Source of the DNA: Dechloromonas sp. TW-R-39-2
GTDB taxonomy: Bacteria; Pseudomonadota; Gammaproteobacteria; Burkholderiales; Rhodocyclaceae
Reading direction: 5' to 3'
NCBI RefSeq assembly: GCF_016864195.1
Contig: NZ_CP045202.1
Span: forward strand, 930,001 to 994,000
Length of the DNA: 64,000 bases
Made by a program: the position numbers and the translations under genes. The notes beneath the pieces were generated by a model. That model saw only the letters and a program-made list of their open reading frames with translations, searched no databases and had not been told where the DNA came from. This document shows, one piece after another, positions 48,416 through 57,257 of this stretch (within the stretch, counting starts at the first letter, position 1; the number at the start of each line of letters is the position of its first letter).

Positions 48416-49038
48416 AAGCCTTTCTCGTCGCCAATCCGAAGGGCGGCTCGGGGAAAAGTACGCTGGCCACCAATCTGGCCGGCTATTTCGCCTCGAAACG
48501 TCACGATGTGATGCTGGGGGATATCGATCGTCAGCAATCTTCACGCGAATGGTTGGCGATCCGGCCGTTTGAGTTGCCGAGTATCGATACCTGGGATATC
48601 GGCCATGACAATATCGCGCGTCCGCCCAAGGGGACGACGCATGTCGTCCTCGATACCCCGGCCGGCCTGCATGGCAAGATGCTTGAAAAAGTACTCAAGT
48701 TATCAACCCGCGTTATCGTTCCTGTCCAGCCGTCGATGTTCGATATGCTGGCGACGCGTCACTTCCTGACCGAGCTGCTTTCCGAAAAGGCGGTCCGCAA
48801 GGGCAAGGCCGACGTTGCCGTGATTGGCATGCGGGTTGATGCCAGGACACGGGCCGCCGGCGAACTGGAGAAGTTTTTTGCAACCTTCGATCTGCCGGTC
48901 CTGGCCTATTTGCGCGATACGCAAACCTATGTCCAGGCAACGGCGGCGGGGATGACGATTTTCGATTTGCCGCCCTCGCGCGCCGAGCGGGATCTTGAGC
49001 AGTGGCGGGCGATCATTGACTGGGCGGAAACCGAATAA
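48412..49038 (+). CDS. orphan ParA-family ATPase
   Basis: A 208-aa MinD/ParA-type ATPase with the deviant Walker A P-K-G-G-S-G-K-S-T near 9-17, G-D-I-D-R-Q-Q-S-S near 36-44 and switch L-D-T-P-A-G near 80-85. No ParB or parS was seen. Small ParAs of this type often position protein clusters rather than DNA. It overlaps the TAXI gene's stop by ATGA, so the pair is translated together. Confidence 0.9.
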   Translation: MKAFLVANPKGGSGKSTLATNLAGYFASKRHDVMLGDIDRQQSSREWLAIRPFELPSIDTWDIGHDNIARPPKGTTHVVLDTPAGLHGKMLEKVLKLSTRVIVPVQPSMFDMLATRHFLTELLSEKAVRKGKADVAVIGMRVDARTRAAGELEKFFATFDLPVLAYLRDTQTYVQATAAGMTIFDLPPSRAERDLEQWRAIIDWAETE

Positions 49039-49039
49039 T

Positions 49040-49078
49040 CCCCGTTGGCGCGGTCGACCGCGACATTCGGGGCTTTTT
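49040..49078 (+). terminator. terminator after the qor-TAXI-parA operon
   Basis: CCCCG and CGGGG flank an inner GCGGTCGACCGC palindrome and are followed by C and five T. The convergent sensor kinase ends 2 nt later. Confidence 0.7.
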
Positions 49079-49080
49079 GC

Positions 49081-52000
49081 TCAGGATGATGCCTGCAGCC
49101 ATTGAAGCAAGGTGGCAAACAGCAGGTCGGGGTCCACCGGTTTACCGATGTGATCGTTCATGCCGGCCATCAGGCAGCGCTGGCGATCTTCGCCGAAAGC
49201 GTTGGCGGTCATCGCAATAATTGGCGTCTTGGCGTGGCCGGGTTGGCTGCGGATGGCCTTGGTGGCGTCGAGCCCGTTCAGTTCCGGCATTTGCATGTCC
49301 ATCAGGATCAGGGCGTAAGGGGTTTGCTCGGCGAGGGCGACGGCGATGACCCCGTTTTCAGCCAGATCAACCTGCAAGCCGGCTTCTTCGAGCAGGCCGC
49401 GTGAGACTTCCTGGTTGATCGGTTCGTCCTCGGCGAGTAGCACGCGTCTACCGGCATAATGCGTGCGCAGCACCATTTCTGCCGGCATCGCGGGGTCCGC
49501 AGGCGTTTGCCCGGAAAGTCCGTCGACTTTGGCGAAGCGGGCCGAGAACCAGAACAGGCTGCCCGCGCCGGGTTTGCTTTCGACGCCGATCGTGCCGCCC
49601 ATCATCTGGGCCAGGCGCTTGCTGATTGCCAGCCCCAGACCGGTGCCGCCGTAGTGGCGGGTGGTCGAGCTGTCGGCCTGTTCAAAAGCCATGAACAGGC
49701 GTCGTTGATCTTCCGCCGAAATGCCGATGCCCGTGTCCTTGACCGAGAAATGGATCAGGACTTCCTCATTGTCCGAATAGGCGACATGGGCCCGCACGAC
49801 GATGCTGCCCTGGTCGGTGAACTTGATCGCATTGCTGCTCAGGTTGAGCAAGATCTGGCCCAGGCGCAAAGGGTCGCCCTTGAGCGGCAGATGGTTGAGC
49901 TCCTCGGGCAGGTCGATCAGGAATTCGAGTCCCTTGCGGCTGAACAGCGGGGCAACCAGCCCGTGCAGATTGCTCATCACGCTGTCGAGCGAAAAATCGA
50001 CCTTGTCGAGGCTGAGCTGTTCGGCTTCGATTTTCGAAATGTCGAGAATGTCATTGATCACGGCCAGCAGGTGCTGCGATGCCTGGGCCACCTTGTTCAA
50101 CTGGTCGCTTTGCTTGGCATCGCTGGCCCGGCGCAACGCCAGGTCAGTCATACCCATGATGGCGTTCATCGGGGTGCGAAGTTCGTGGCTCATGTTGGCC
50201 AGGAAGGTGCTCTTCGCCCGGCTGGCTGCTTCAGCGGCTTCCTTGGCAATCGACAGGGCAACGGTACGCTCCCTGACCATCGCTTCGAGGTGGTCTCGAT
50301 GCCGAGCCAGTTCGGCTTCATTGCGCTTGCGTTCGGTAATGTCGCGGGTAATGCCGAGGATCTGGTGCGGTTGCCCGGCGGCGTCGAGCAGGATGCTGGT
50401 GACGACTTCGGTGCTGACGATCCGGCCATCCTTGCAGGGCTGGTCGACTTCGGTGGTGGCGAAACGGGCTTGCAGGTCACCTTCGGCGATGCGCTGCAGG
50501 CTGTGGTGCAGCGTGGCGTTGACCCGCTCGGCCGATTCGGGGGTCAGTGCCGCGGCGAGCGGTTGCGCCATCACTTCGGCGGCCGTCCAGCCGCGCAGGC
50601 GCTCAATCGAAGGGCTGATGTAGGTGAAGCGTAGATCGTCGAGATTCATCAGCCAAATGACATCGCTGCTGTTGTCGGCGATCAGCCGGTAGCTGGCCTG
50701 GGTTTGCGCCAGGGTCGTTTCGGTCTGTTTTCGTTCGACCGCGATTTTGGCCAGGCTGGCATAGTCCTGGATCAGCTGGATTTCTGTCTCTGAGGGTTTG
50801 CTCGGGTGGCGGTGGTAAATCGCAAAGGTGCCCAGTACCTTGGCGTTGCGGTCAAGGAAGGGTTGCGACCAGCAGGAGTGCAAGTCTGCCCGGCGCGTGA
50901 TTTCACGGAAATTCTTCCAGTATGGGTGCTGTTGAAGATCCTCGGCAATTACCCGTTCGCCACGAAAAGCCGCGGTGCCGCATGAGCCGACACCGTCGCC
51001 GATGGCCAGGCCGTTGACTGCTTCGGTGTAGAAATCAGGCAGGCTGGGCGCCCCGCCGTGCTGCAGGTGCTTGCCACTTTCATCGAGCAGGAGAATGGAG
51101 CAGAGCGCACCGGGGTGCAGTAGTTCGACGCGCCGGGCCAGTTCGTCGAGCACCTTGGGCAAAGGGGTGCCCTGGCTGATCAGGTGTAGCACCTGGTTGT
51201 GCACCATCAGTTCGGATTTGCTGTGTTTCAGTTGCCGGTTGGTCCGGATGGTGTGCAGTGCCGCACCGGTAATCAGGGCGATGATGCCGAGCGCCAGTGC
51301 AAGGTAGGTGTACAGGCGTTCCAGGTCTATTTTCGGATTGGTTTCGTAGATGAAACCGTTGAGGCTGAAATCATTCGGCAGCATCTTGCTTTCAGCGTAA
51401 GTGTCGGCAATGTGTTGCCAGCGGCCGTTGTTCATGTAACCGATCGGCAACAGGTCGGCCCGGATCAACGGCTCCATCCGGGCGTGTTCGAAGCGCAGGA
51501 ACTCTGCCATGGCCGGTGAACTGTATTGGCGGGTGATCAGGTCGATGATTTCCTGCGGGTGGGCCATGGCGTACTGCCAGCCACGCAGGCTGGCATCGCG
51601 GAAGGCACGGACGCGGGCCGGGTGTTGCTCGACCTCCTGACTGCGGGTGAACAGGTTGTCGCCGTAAAAATCGATACCTGCCGAGCGTGGCGTCAGGATT
51701 TGATAGTCGAAGCCTGCTTTGTCGAGAAAGTAAGGTTCGCTGGTGATGTAGGCCGAGATCGCGTCCACTTTTCCGGTCAACAGGTCACCGGGTGAAAAAC
51801 TGTGTTCGAGCTGCTTGATGTTGTCGAGTGGAACGCCCTCGCGCTTGAGGTAGGTGAACAGCTCCTCGGCCAGTGGTTCGATCATCACGCGCTTGCCGCT
51901 GATGTCGTGCACGCTTTGTGTCCGGCTTTGCTGGGCGGCGACGATGATTTGCGGCGAGTGCTGGAAAATGACCGCCAAGGCGACGACCGGTTTGCCGGCT

Positions 52001-52275
52001 TTACGTTCGAGCAGCAGGCTGCTGGTGCCTACGCCGAATTCGGCCCGGCCGGAAACGACTTCATCGACCACGTCGAGCCCGGGCCGTGCCTCCTTGATCT
52101 CGACATTGAGCCCTGCCTCCTCGTAGTAGCCCCGTTCCTTGGCAGCGTAATAGCCGGCAAACTGGAAGGCGTGCGTCCATTTCAGTTGCAGGGTGACGTT
52201 TTCTGCTGCCTGAACCGGTGAAAGCGGGATCAGTGCAGCGAGAAAGGCAAAGACGCGGATGAGTTTGGCGGGCAT
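49081..52275 (-). CDS. hybrid histidine kinase with NMT1/THI5-like sensor
   Basis: A 1064-aa protein. Signal peptide (1-23), periplasmic NMT1/THI5-like binding domain (25-300; L-Q-L-K-W-T-H-A-F-Q-F-A-G-Y-Y-A-A), transmembrane helix (about 323-343), GAF domain (about 370-520), PAS (about 530-655), HisKA with M-S-H-E-L-R-T-P-M-N-A, HATPase (D-T-G-I-G-I, G-G-T-G-L-G-L-A-I-S), and a receiver with phospho-acceptor D in L-I-L-M-D-M-Q-M-P. The sensor domain resembles binding proteins for pyrimidine-like ligands. No response regulator gene is adjacent; output may go through the two-receiver protein at 54.8 kb, but that is a guess. Confidence 0.93.
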   Translation of the reverse strand: MPAKLIRVFAFLAALIPLSPVQAAENVTLQLKWTHAFQFAGYYAAKERGYYEEAGLNVEIKEARPGLDVVDEVVSGRAEFGVGTSSLLLERKAGKPVVALAVIFQHSPQIIVAAQQSRTQSVHDISGKRVMIEPLAEELFTYLKREGVPLDNIKQLEHSFSPGDLLTGKVDAISAYITSEPYFLDKAGFDYQILTPRSAGIDFYGDNLFTRSQEVEQHPARVRAFRDASLRGWQYAMAHPQEIIDLITRQYSSPAMAEFLRFEHARMEPLIRADLLPIGYMNNGRWQHIADTYAESKMLPNDFSLNGFIYETNPKIDLERLYTYLALALGIIALITGAALHTIRTNRQLKHSKSELMVHNQVLHLISQGTPLPKVLDELARRVELLHPGALCSILLLDESGKHLQHGGAPSLPDFYTEAVNGLAIGDGVGSCGTAAFRGERVIAEDLQQHPYWKNFREITRRADLHSCWSQPFLDRNAKVLGTFAIYHRHPSKPSETEIQLIQDYASLAKIAVERKQTETTLAQTQASYRLIADNSSDVIWLMNLDDLRFTYISPSIERLRGWTAAEVMAQPLAAALTPESAERVNATLHHSLQRIAEGDLQARFATTEVDQPCKDGRIVSTEVVTSILLDAAGQPHQILGITRDITERKRNEAELARHRDHLEAMVRERTVALSIAKEAAEAASRAKSTFLANMSHELRTPMNAIMGMTDLALRRASDAKQSDQLNKVAQASQHLLAVINDILDISKIEAEQLSLDKVDFSLDSVMSNLHGLVAPLFSRKGLEFLIDLPEELNHLPLKGDPLRLGQILLNLSSNAIKFTDQGSIVVRAHVAYSDNEEVLIHFSVKDTGIGISAEDQRRLFMAFEQADSSTTRHYGGTGLGLAISKRLAQMMGGTIGVESKPGAGSLFWFSARFAKVDGLSGQTPADPAMPAEMVLRTHYAGRRVLLAEDEPINQEVSRGLLEEAGLQVDLAENGVIAVALAEQTPYALILMDMQMPELNGLDATKAIRSQPGHAKTPIIAMTANAFGEDRQRCLMAGMNDHIGKPVDPDLLFATLLQWLQASS

Positions 52276-52379
52276 GATTTGTCGGGCTACGAAAACAGCT
52301 TGGCTAGACAGGTAACGATAGTCTAGGGCGAAAAGTGCATCTTTGCCGGCTTTGTCGCCAGGGCTGATTTTTTTGCGTT

Positions 52380-53291
52380 TTACAATCCTGCGGTCAACGC
52401 CTCGATTTGTTCGTTTTTCTCCAGCTCACCGAGAAACCAGCCAAGGGCCTTGCCGATCTGGCGGGTTCGCCAGGCAATGTGGCAGGGCATCGGCGGTCGC
52501 GGATCGGCCAGTGCTTTTTCGACCAGCCGGCCGGCGGCGATTTCCGGTCCGGCCAGCCAGACCGGCAAATGCCCGACACCCAGGCCGGCAATTTGCGCCC
52601 CGGCCTTGGCTGCCATGTTCGGCACGCGCAGGATGTCCTGCCCTTCGAGCAGGCCAATGGTGCGTGCGGCCAGCTCGCGGGAGGTGTCGGCGATGACCAC
52701 GGCCCGATGCCGGCGTAACTCGCTGCTTGGGATCGGCGTTGGATGACTGGCCAGCGGGTGGGTCGGCGCAACGACAAAAAGTTGCTGGGTGCGCATGCCG
52801 AGCAGGCGGCTGTTGATCCCGCTGCGTGCCGGCATGTCGCCCGGTGCGCCAATCACCAGATCGGCCCGGTCGGTGGCCAGCGCATCCCAGCTGCCGCCCA
52901 GCACTTCGGTGGACAGGCGAATTTGTGTCACCGGGCAGTCGGCGTAAAAACGTTCAAGCAACGGGAACAGGCGTTCGACCGGAATGATCATGTCGACCGC
53001 GATACGCAGTTCGGCCTCCCAGCCGGTGGCAATACGCTGGACGCGCCGCTCCAGTTCGGCGGCGGCGCGCAGCAGGTGGCGCCCTTCGTCAAGCAAGGTT
53101 CGTCCCGCCGGGGTCAGGCTGGCGCGTCGTCCTTCGCGGATGAACAGTGCAACATTCAGGTCGCTTTCCAGCTTGGCAACGGCGTGTGACAGCGCCGAGG
53201 GAACGCGGTGCAGTGCGCTGGCTGCGGCAGTGAAGCTGCCGTGGCAGTCGATGGCATCGAGAATGTGCAGTAATTCGAGCGATATTTTCAT
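52380..53291 (-). CDS. LysR family transcriptional regulator
   Basis: A 303-aa regulator. The winged HTH spans about 3-60 (L-L-H-I-L-D-A-I-D-C-H-G-S-F-T-A-A-A-S-A-L-H-R-V-P-S-A-L-S-H), followed by the effector domain from about 90. The start at 53291 places the HTH at the N-terminus; 55 upstream codons were rejected. It is divergent from the pirin gene, the usual target arrangement. Confidence 0.93.
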   Translation of the reverse strand: MKISLELLHILDAIDCHGSFTAAASALHRVPSALSHAVAKLESDLNVALFIREGRRASLTPAGRTLLDEGRHLLRAAAELERRVQRIATGWEAELRIAVDMIIPVERLFPLLERFYADCPVTQIRLSTEVLGGSWDALATDRADLVIGAPGDMPARSGINSRLLGMRTQQLFVVAPTHPLASHPTPIPSSELRRHRAVVIADTSRELAARTIGLLEGQDILRVPNMAAKAGAQIAGLGVGHLPVWLAGPEIAAGRLVEKALADPRPPMPCHIAWRTRQIGKALGWFLGELEKNEQIEALTAGL

Positions 53292-53395
53292 GTGAATTTT
53301 ATTGAACGATAGTGCCGGAATAATTCGCTGGATATGCCTGAACTCTACGCCTAGTATGCTGACAAAGCCATACCGATTGTTCACAAGGAGTTGCC

Positions 53396-54100
53396 ATGAT
53401 TGTTCCAAGATTATCTGCCGAGCGGGGCCGGGCCGATCACGGCTGGCTAAAGGCATTGCACAGCTTTTCTTTTGGCGATTATTACGATCCGGCTGAAATG
53501 GGCTGGGGTGCGCTGCGTGTGATCAATGAAGACCGTGTGGCACCGGGCATGGGCTTTGGCATGCACGGCCATCGCGACATGGAAATCGTGACCTATATCC
53601 TGGCCGGTTCGCTCGAGCACAAGGACAGCCTCGGTAACGGCGGCGTCATCCGGCGTGGCGAGGTGCAGCGCATGAGTGCCGGCAAAGGCATCATGCATAG
53701 CGAGTTCAATCCTTCGCCCGACGTCGAGACTCATCTGCTGCAGATCTGGATCGAGCCGGCGGTGCGCGGTACGTCGGCCAGTTACGAGCAGCAGCCTTTG
53801 CCGGTCGATGAAATGCGGGGCCGCTGGCGCCTGGTTGCTTCGCCGGATGGGGCCGAGGGCAGCACGACGATCGGCCAGGATGCCCGCCTGTACGCCTCGG
53901 TGCTGGCAGCCGGAGAGTCGATCGACTATCGATTGGCGACCGGACGTGCAGCCTATGTGCACGTTGTTCGCGGTCAACTGACCCTGAATGACCAATTCCT
54001 GGCAGGCGGCGATGCCGCCAAGATTGCCGATGAAAGCCAGCTGCTTTTCCAGGCGGCGGCCGATACCGAGTTCCTGCTTTTCGATTTGCCTCCCTTCTAA
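53396..54100 (+). CDS. pirin family protein (YhhW-like)
   Basis: A 234-aa bicupin with the metal-binding H-G-H-R-D-M-E near 57-63 and later H-S-E-F-N near 101-105. Starts M-I-V-P-R-L-S-A-E-R-G-R-A-D-H-G-W-L. YhhW shows quercetin 2,3-dioxygenase activity in vitro; the natural substrate is unknown. AAGGAG precedes the ATG. Probably one transcript with the flavodoxin-like gene (43 nt). Confidence 0.93.
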   Translation: MIVPRLSAERGRADHGWLKALHSFSFGDYYDPAEMGWGALRVINEDRVAPGMGFGMHGHRDMEIVTYILAGSLEHKDSLGNGGVIRRGEVQRMSAGKGIMHSEFNPSPDVETHLLQIWIEPAVRGTSASYEQQPLPVDEMRGRWRLVASPDGAEGSTTIGQDARLYASVLAAGESIDYRLATGRAAYVHVVRGQLTLNDQFLAGGDAAKIADESQLLFQAAADTEFLLFDLPPF

Positions 54101-54143
54101 TTTTTACCCTCGATTTTTATTCAAGCCTTTGAAAGGAAAGACC

Positions 54144-54698
54144 ATGAGCAAAGTTGTTGTTGTCTATCACTCCGGCTACGGCCATACCCAGCGCGTCGCC
54201 CAGCAAGTTGCCGAAGGCGCAGCCGCTCAGCTGATCGCCATTGATGCCGAAGGCAATATCGGCGAATCCGACTGGAACGCACTGGCAGCGGCCGATGCCA
54301 TCATCTTTGGCACGCCGACCTATATGGGCGGAGCCAGCTGGCAGTTCAAGAAATTTGCCGATGCCTCGTCCAAGGCATGGTTTACGCGCGCCTGGCAGGA
54401 CAAGGTGTTTGGCGGTTTCACCAACAGCGCCAGCCTGAACGGCGACAAGCAGGTCACGCTGATCGGCCTGCAGACCCTGGCTTCGCAACATGGCGGCATC
54501 TGGGTCAGCCTCGGCCTGTTGCCGAGCAACAGCAAGGCGGCCGCACGTACCGACATCAACAACCTGGGCGGCTCGGTCGGCCTGCTGGTTCAGTCGCCGT
54601 CCGACGCCAGTGTCGATGAAATTCCGCAAGGCGATCTGGATACCGCCAAGCGTTACGGTCAACGTGTTGCCGAGGTCGCTTCCCGCCTGCGCGGCTAA
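54144..54698 (+). CDS. flavodoxin-fold NAD(P)H:quinone oxidoreductase-like protein
   Basis: A 184-aa FMN-binding protein with an N-terminal phosphate loop Y-H-S-G-Y-G-H-T near 8-15, G-T-P-T-Y-M-G-G near 55-62, and F-T-N-S-A-S near 92-97. It resembles WrbA-like proteins. With pirin and the divergent LysR gene, it forms a small oxidative or electrophile-response set; the role is inferred. Confidence 0.88.
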   Translation: MSKVVVVYHSGYGHTQRVAQQVAEGAAAQLIAIDAEGNIGESDWNALAAADAIIFGTPTYMGGASWQFKKFADASSKAWFTRAWQDKVFGGFTNSASLNGDKQVTLIGLQTLASQHGGIWVSLGLLPSNSKAAARTDINNLGGSVGLLVQSPSDASVDEIPQGDLDTAKRYGQRVAEVASRLRG

Positions 54699-54797
54699 GT
54701 CCGAGATGGGCCGCCGGCCCATTCGCAGTGCATCGCCTTACGGAATCGCGGTGCACTGCTATAGTGCGGTTATTACTGCTCAATCCGGAGTGACCGC

Positions 54798-55601
54798 ATG
54801 GCCCTGACTACCTCGCTGGCTGATCTTTCCGTCCTGCTCGTCGAGCCTTCGAGCATGCAGGCCAATCTGGTCGGACGCATGCTTCAGCATCAAGGCATCC
54901 AGTCGATCGAAACGGTCGATACCGGAAGTGCTGCGCTGCAGGCCCTGACTTGCAAACCGGCCGGTGGGCAGATCGTGATCAGCAGCCTTTACCTGCCGGA
55001 CATGGCCGGGACCGAGCTGGTCGCTGCCATGCGCGACGATCCCGAACTGGAATCGATTCCCTTCATCCTGGTTTCCAGCGAGACGCGTCCCCAGGTGCTG
55101 GAGCCGGTTCGCCAGTCCGGCGCCTGCAGTATCGTGACCAAGCCGTTCAATGAACAGCAATTGTCCCGGGCGCTTTATGCCGCGGCGGATTACCTGAATC
55201 CACCGGACGACATGGACGTGTCCGAAATCGAAAACCTCCGGGTCCTGCTGGTCGATGACAGCTTCGCCTCGCGCCGCCATCTGCACCGCTTGTTGAGCGA
55301 GCTGGGCATCGAGCGGATTACCGAAGCGGCCGACGGCAAACAGGCCGTAGCCTTGCTGCAGGACACCATGGTCGACCTGGTGATTACCGATTACAACATG
55401 CCGGAAATGGATGGTCGTGAATTGACCGAATATATCCGCACGCAAAGCTGGCAGAACAATGTGCCGGTGCTGATGGTGACCAGCGAGCAAAACATGGGGC
55501 GTCTGGCGGCCGTCGAGCGGGCCGGAGTGTCGGCCATTTGCGACAAGCCTTTCGAGGCCGGCAGTATTCGCAAGCTGATCAGCGATTCCCTGGTCCGGTA
55601 A
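54798..55601 (+). CDS. tandem receiver-domain protein, first receiver degenerate
   Basis: A 267-aa protein of two CheY-like domains (about 9-130 and 149-267). The second is intact: L-L-V-D-D-S near 152-157, phospho-acceptor D in I-T-D-Y-N-M-P-E-M-D-G and K in C-D-K-P-F. The first has E-P in place of the acidic pair and serine where the acceptor aspartate should be (V-I-S-S-L-Y-L-P-D-M), so it is probably not phosphorylated. No output domain. It may act as a phosphate sink or scaffold for the neighbouring kinases or chemotaxis. Confidence 0.9.
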   Translation: MALTTSLADLSVLLVEPSSMQANLVGRMLQHQGIQSIETVDTGSAALQALTCKPAGGQIVISSLYLPDMAGTELVAAMRDDPELESIPFILVSSETRPQVLEPVRQSGACSIVTKPFNEQQLSRALYAAADYLNPPDDMDVSEIENLRVLLVDDSFASRRHLHRLLSELGIERITEAADGKQAVALLQDTMVDLVITDYNMPEMDGRELTEYIRTQSWQNNVPVLMVTSEQNMGRLAAVERAGVSAICDKPFEAGSIRKLISDSLVR

Positions 55602-56127
55602 ACCGTCGCCGGACATTCAGCAAGACGACGACCAGCGCACCCAGGACCAGCAGCGGGTCGAGCAACACATCCCAGAGGTTGGCGAAAATTCCGCTGGCGT
55701 AAGCAGCCAGGTCGACTGCCAGGATCAGCAGCCAGCGATCAAGTCGTCGCCAGCTCAACGCTGCTGCAACAGGGATGCAGGCAGCGAGCAGCATCCATGG
55801 CTGGTAACCGCTGGCGTACGGGTCGAATGGTCCCCAGCCGAGTGCGGCCGGATAGAAAAACAGGGCAAAAATCACCAGGCCCAGCGCCGGGCGGTCGCCG
55901 AGTGGCGATGGCGTTCTGCCTGCCAGCTGGAGGATGGCCAGTTGCAGCAGGGTGACCGAGGGCGTACCGAAAAAACCGTGCATGGCCGGCGCAATGCCGG
56001 TGAGCAAGGCCAGCGCCGTTGCGGCCAGCGCAGCACGGGCGCGCAGCGGGCCGAGCGGGAGCAGGGCAATCAGCGCACCGAAAATCAGGCTGTGGGCGAG
56101 TAGACCGTAGGAAGCCACCGGGTTCAT
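55579..56127 (-). CDS. integral membrane protein of unknown function
   Basis: A 182-aa protein with about five membrane helices and no recognised family. Its start overlaps the sialidase-like gene's stop by ATGA, and its end overlaps the convergent receiver gene by 23 nt. It is the last gene of a three-gene set and probably works with the other two. Confidence 0.7.
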   Translation of the reverse strand: MNPVASYGLLAHSLIFGALIALLPLGPLRARAALAATALALLTGIAPAMHGFFGTPSVTLLQLAILQLAGRTPSPLGDRPALGLVIFALFFYPAALGWGPFDPYASGYQPWMLLAACIPVAAALSWRRLDRWLLILAVDLAAYASGIFANLWDVLLDPLLVLGALVVVLLNVRRRFTGPGNR

Positions 56128-57257
56128 GGTTTTTCCTCGTCCAGCCAGGCTTCGCTGAAGGCGGCATGCTTGATGCCCAGGCGGCGCCAGGTGTAGGCCA
56201 GGTGAATGCGTCCGTCGCGCCCGAGCAACAGGGCCGGGTAGGAAAACTCGGCGCCGGCATCCGGTGCGGTTTCTATCGTTCGGCTGGCCTGCCAGGTCTT
56301 GCCGTCATCGGCTGAAATCCAGAGCAACAGCGCTTCCCGCCCATTCGGCGGATTGCCGGCCAGCAACAGGCGACCGCTGCGCAGGCGCAGTGCGGCGACC
56401 GAGGCGTTCGGATTGGGCACGTTCAAAGCCTCGCCGGCTTGCCATGACTGGCCGCCATTGTCTGTTTGCGTGACCTGAACCTTGTTGCTGCCGGAGCCGG
56501 CGTCGCGCAAAAAAGCGATGGCTCGTTGTGCGTCGAACGCAACGATAGCTGGTTGCAAAGTACGGACATCGTGTGTCATGCGTACTTTGTCGATGATTTG
56601 TCCGGTGGCCGAAAGGCGCAGCCATTCGCCGTGTTTGGCAATGAATTCATGGTAGACCGGCAGACCCAGGCCGCCATCGGCCAGCGCCATCGGCGCTGTG
56701 CGGCCCAGCGTGCTGATGTTGGCGAATGGCGAAGTCTGCAGTTTTTCGGGCTTCGACCAGCTTTTGCCGTGATCGGTCGAAACGCTGTGATTGAGCGAGC
56801 TGCCAGCCCAGCCGCCAACGGCCACGCTGACATACCAAAGGTGCAGCCAGCCGCCTTCTGCGTAAAGTACCGGGTTGCCGACCTTGCGCACGTAAGCGAA
56901 AGTGCCGCCGGCGGTTGTTTCGCGGGTGGCAATGGCTTGCGGTCGGCTCCAGCCCTCTTTGCCTTGTGTGCTGAACCAGACGGCGACGTCGGCGGCGCCT
57001 TCGCGGCTACCGGCAAACCAGGCGGCAACCAGGCGGCCGTCGGGCAATTGGGCCAGCGCGGCGGCATGTGCCGATTCGCCGGCGCTCGGCAGCATCTCGG
57101 CCGCGAACATGGCCGGCAGCGTTGAAGCTGCCGCGGGCGGCGGCGGGACGAAGGCCGGCGCCTCGGGTTTGGGGATGCGCCAGAACGCGGCGCTCAGTGC
57201 GAGCGCAAAGAGTAGAACGGGAAGCCAGCGTGGCAAGGCGGGCGATTCCTTGCTCAT
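56124..57257 (-). CDS. membrane-anchored sialidase-like six-bladed beta-propeller (BNR/Asp-box)
   Basis: A 377-aa protein with one N-terminal membrane anchor (about 11-27), a proline-rich linker, then a propeller with three Asp boxes: S-T-D-H-G-K-S-W, Q-T-D-N-G-G-Q-S-W and S-A-D-D-G-K-T-W. R-E-G in A-G-S-R-E-G-A-A-D-V near 80-90 fits the BNR_2 exo-sialidase-like family. Whether the sialidase arginine triad and Asp/Tyr/Glu residues are all kept cannot be told without a structure, so the activity is not asserted. It overlaps both neighbours by ATGA. Confidence 0.8.
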   Translation of the reverse strand: MSKESPALPRWLPVLLFALALSAAFWRIPKPEAPAFVPPPPAAASTLPAMFAAEMLPSAGESAHAAALAQLPDGRLVAAWFAGSREGAADVAVWFSTQGKEGWSRPQAIATRETTAGGTFAYVRKVGNPVLYAEGGWLHLWYVSVAVGGWAGSSLNHSVSTDHGKSWSKPEKLQTSPFANISTLGRTAPMALADGGLGLPVYHEFIAKHGEWLRLSATGQIIDKVRMTHDVRTLQPAIVAFDAQRAIAFLRDAGSGSNKVQVTQTDNGGQSWQAGEALNVPNPNASVAALRLRSGRLLLAGNPPNGREALLLWISADDGKTWQASRTIETAPDAGAEFSYPALLLGRDGRIHLAYTWRRLGIKHAAFSEAWLDEEKP

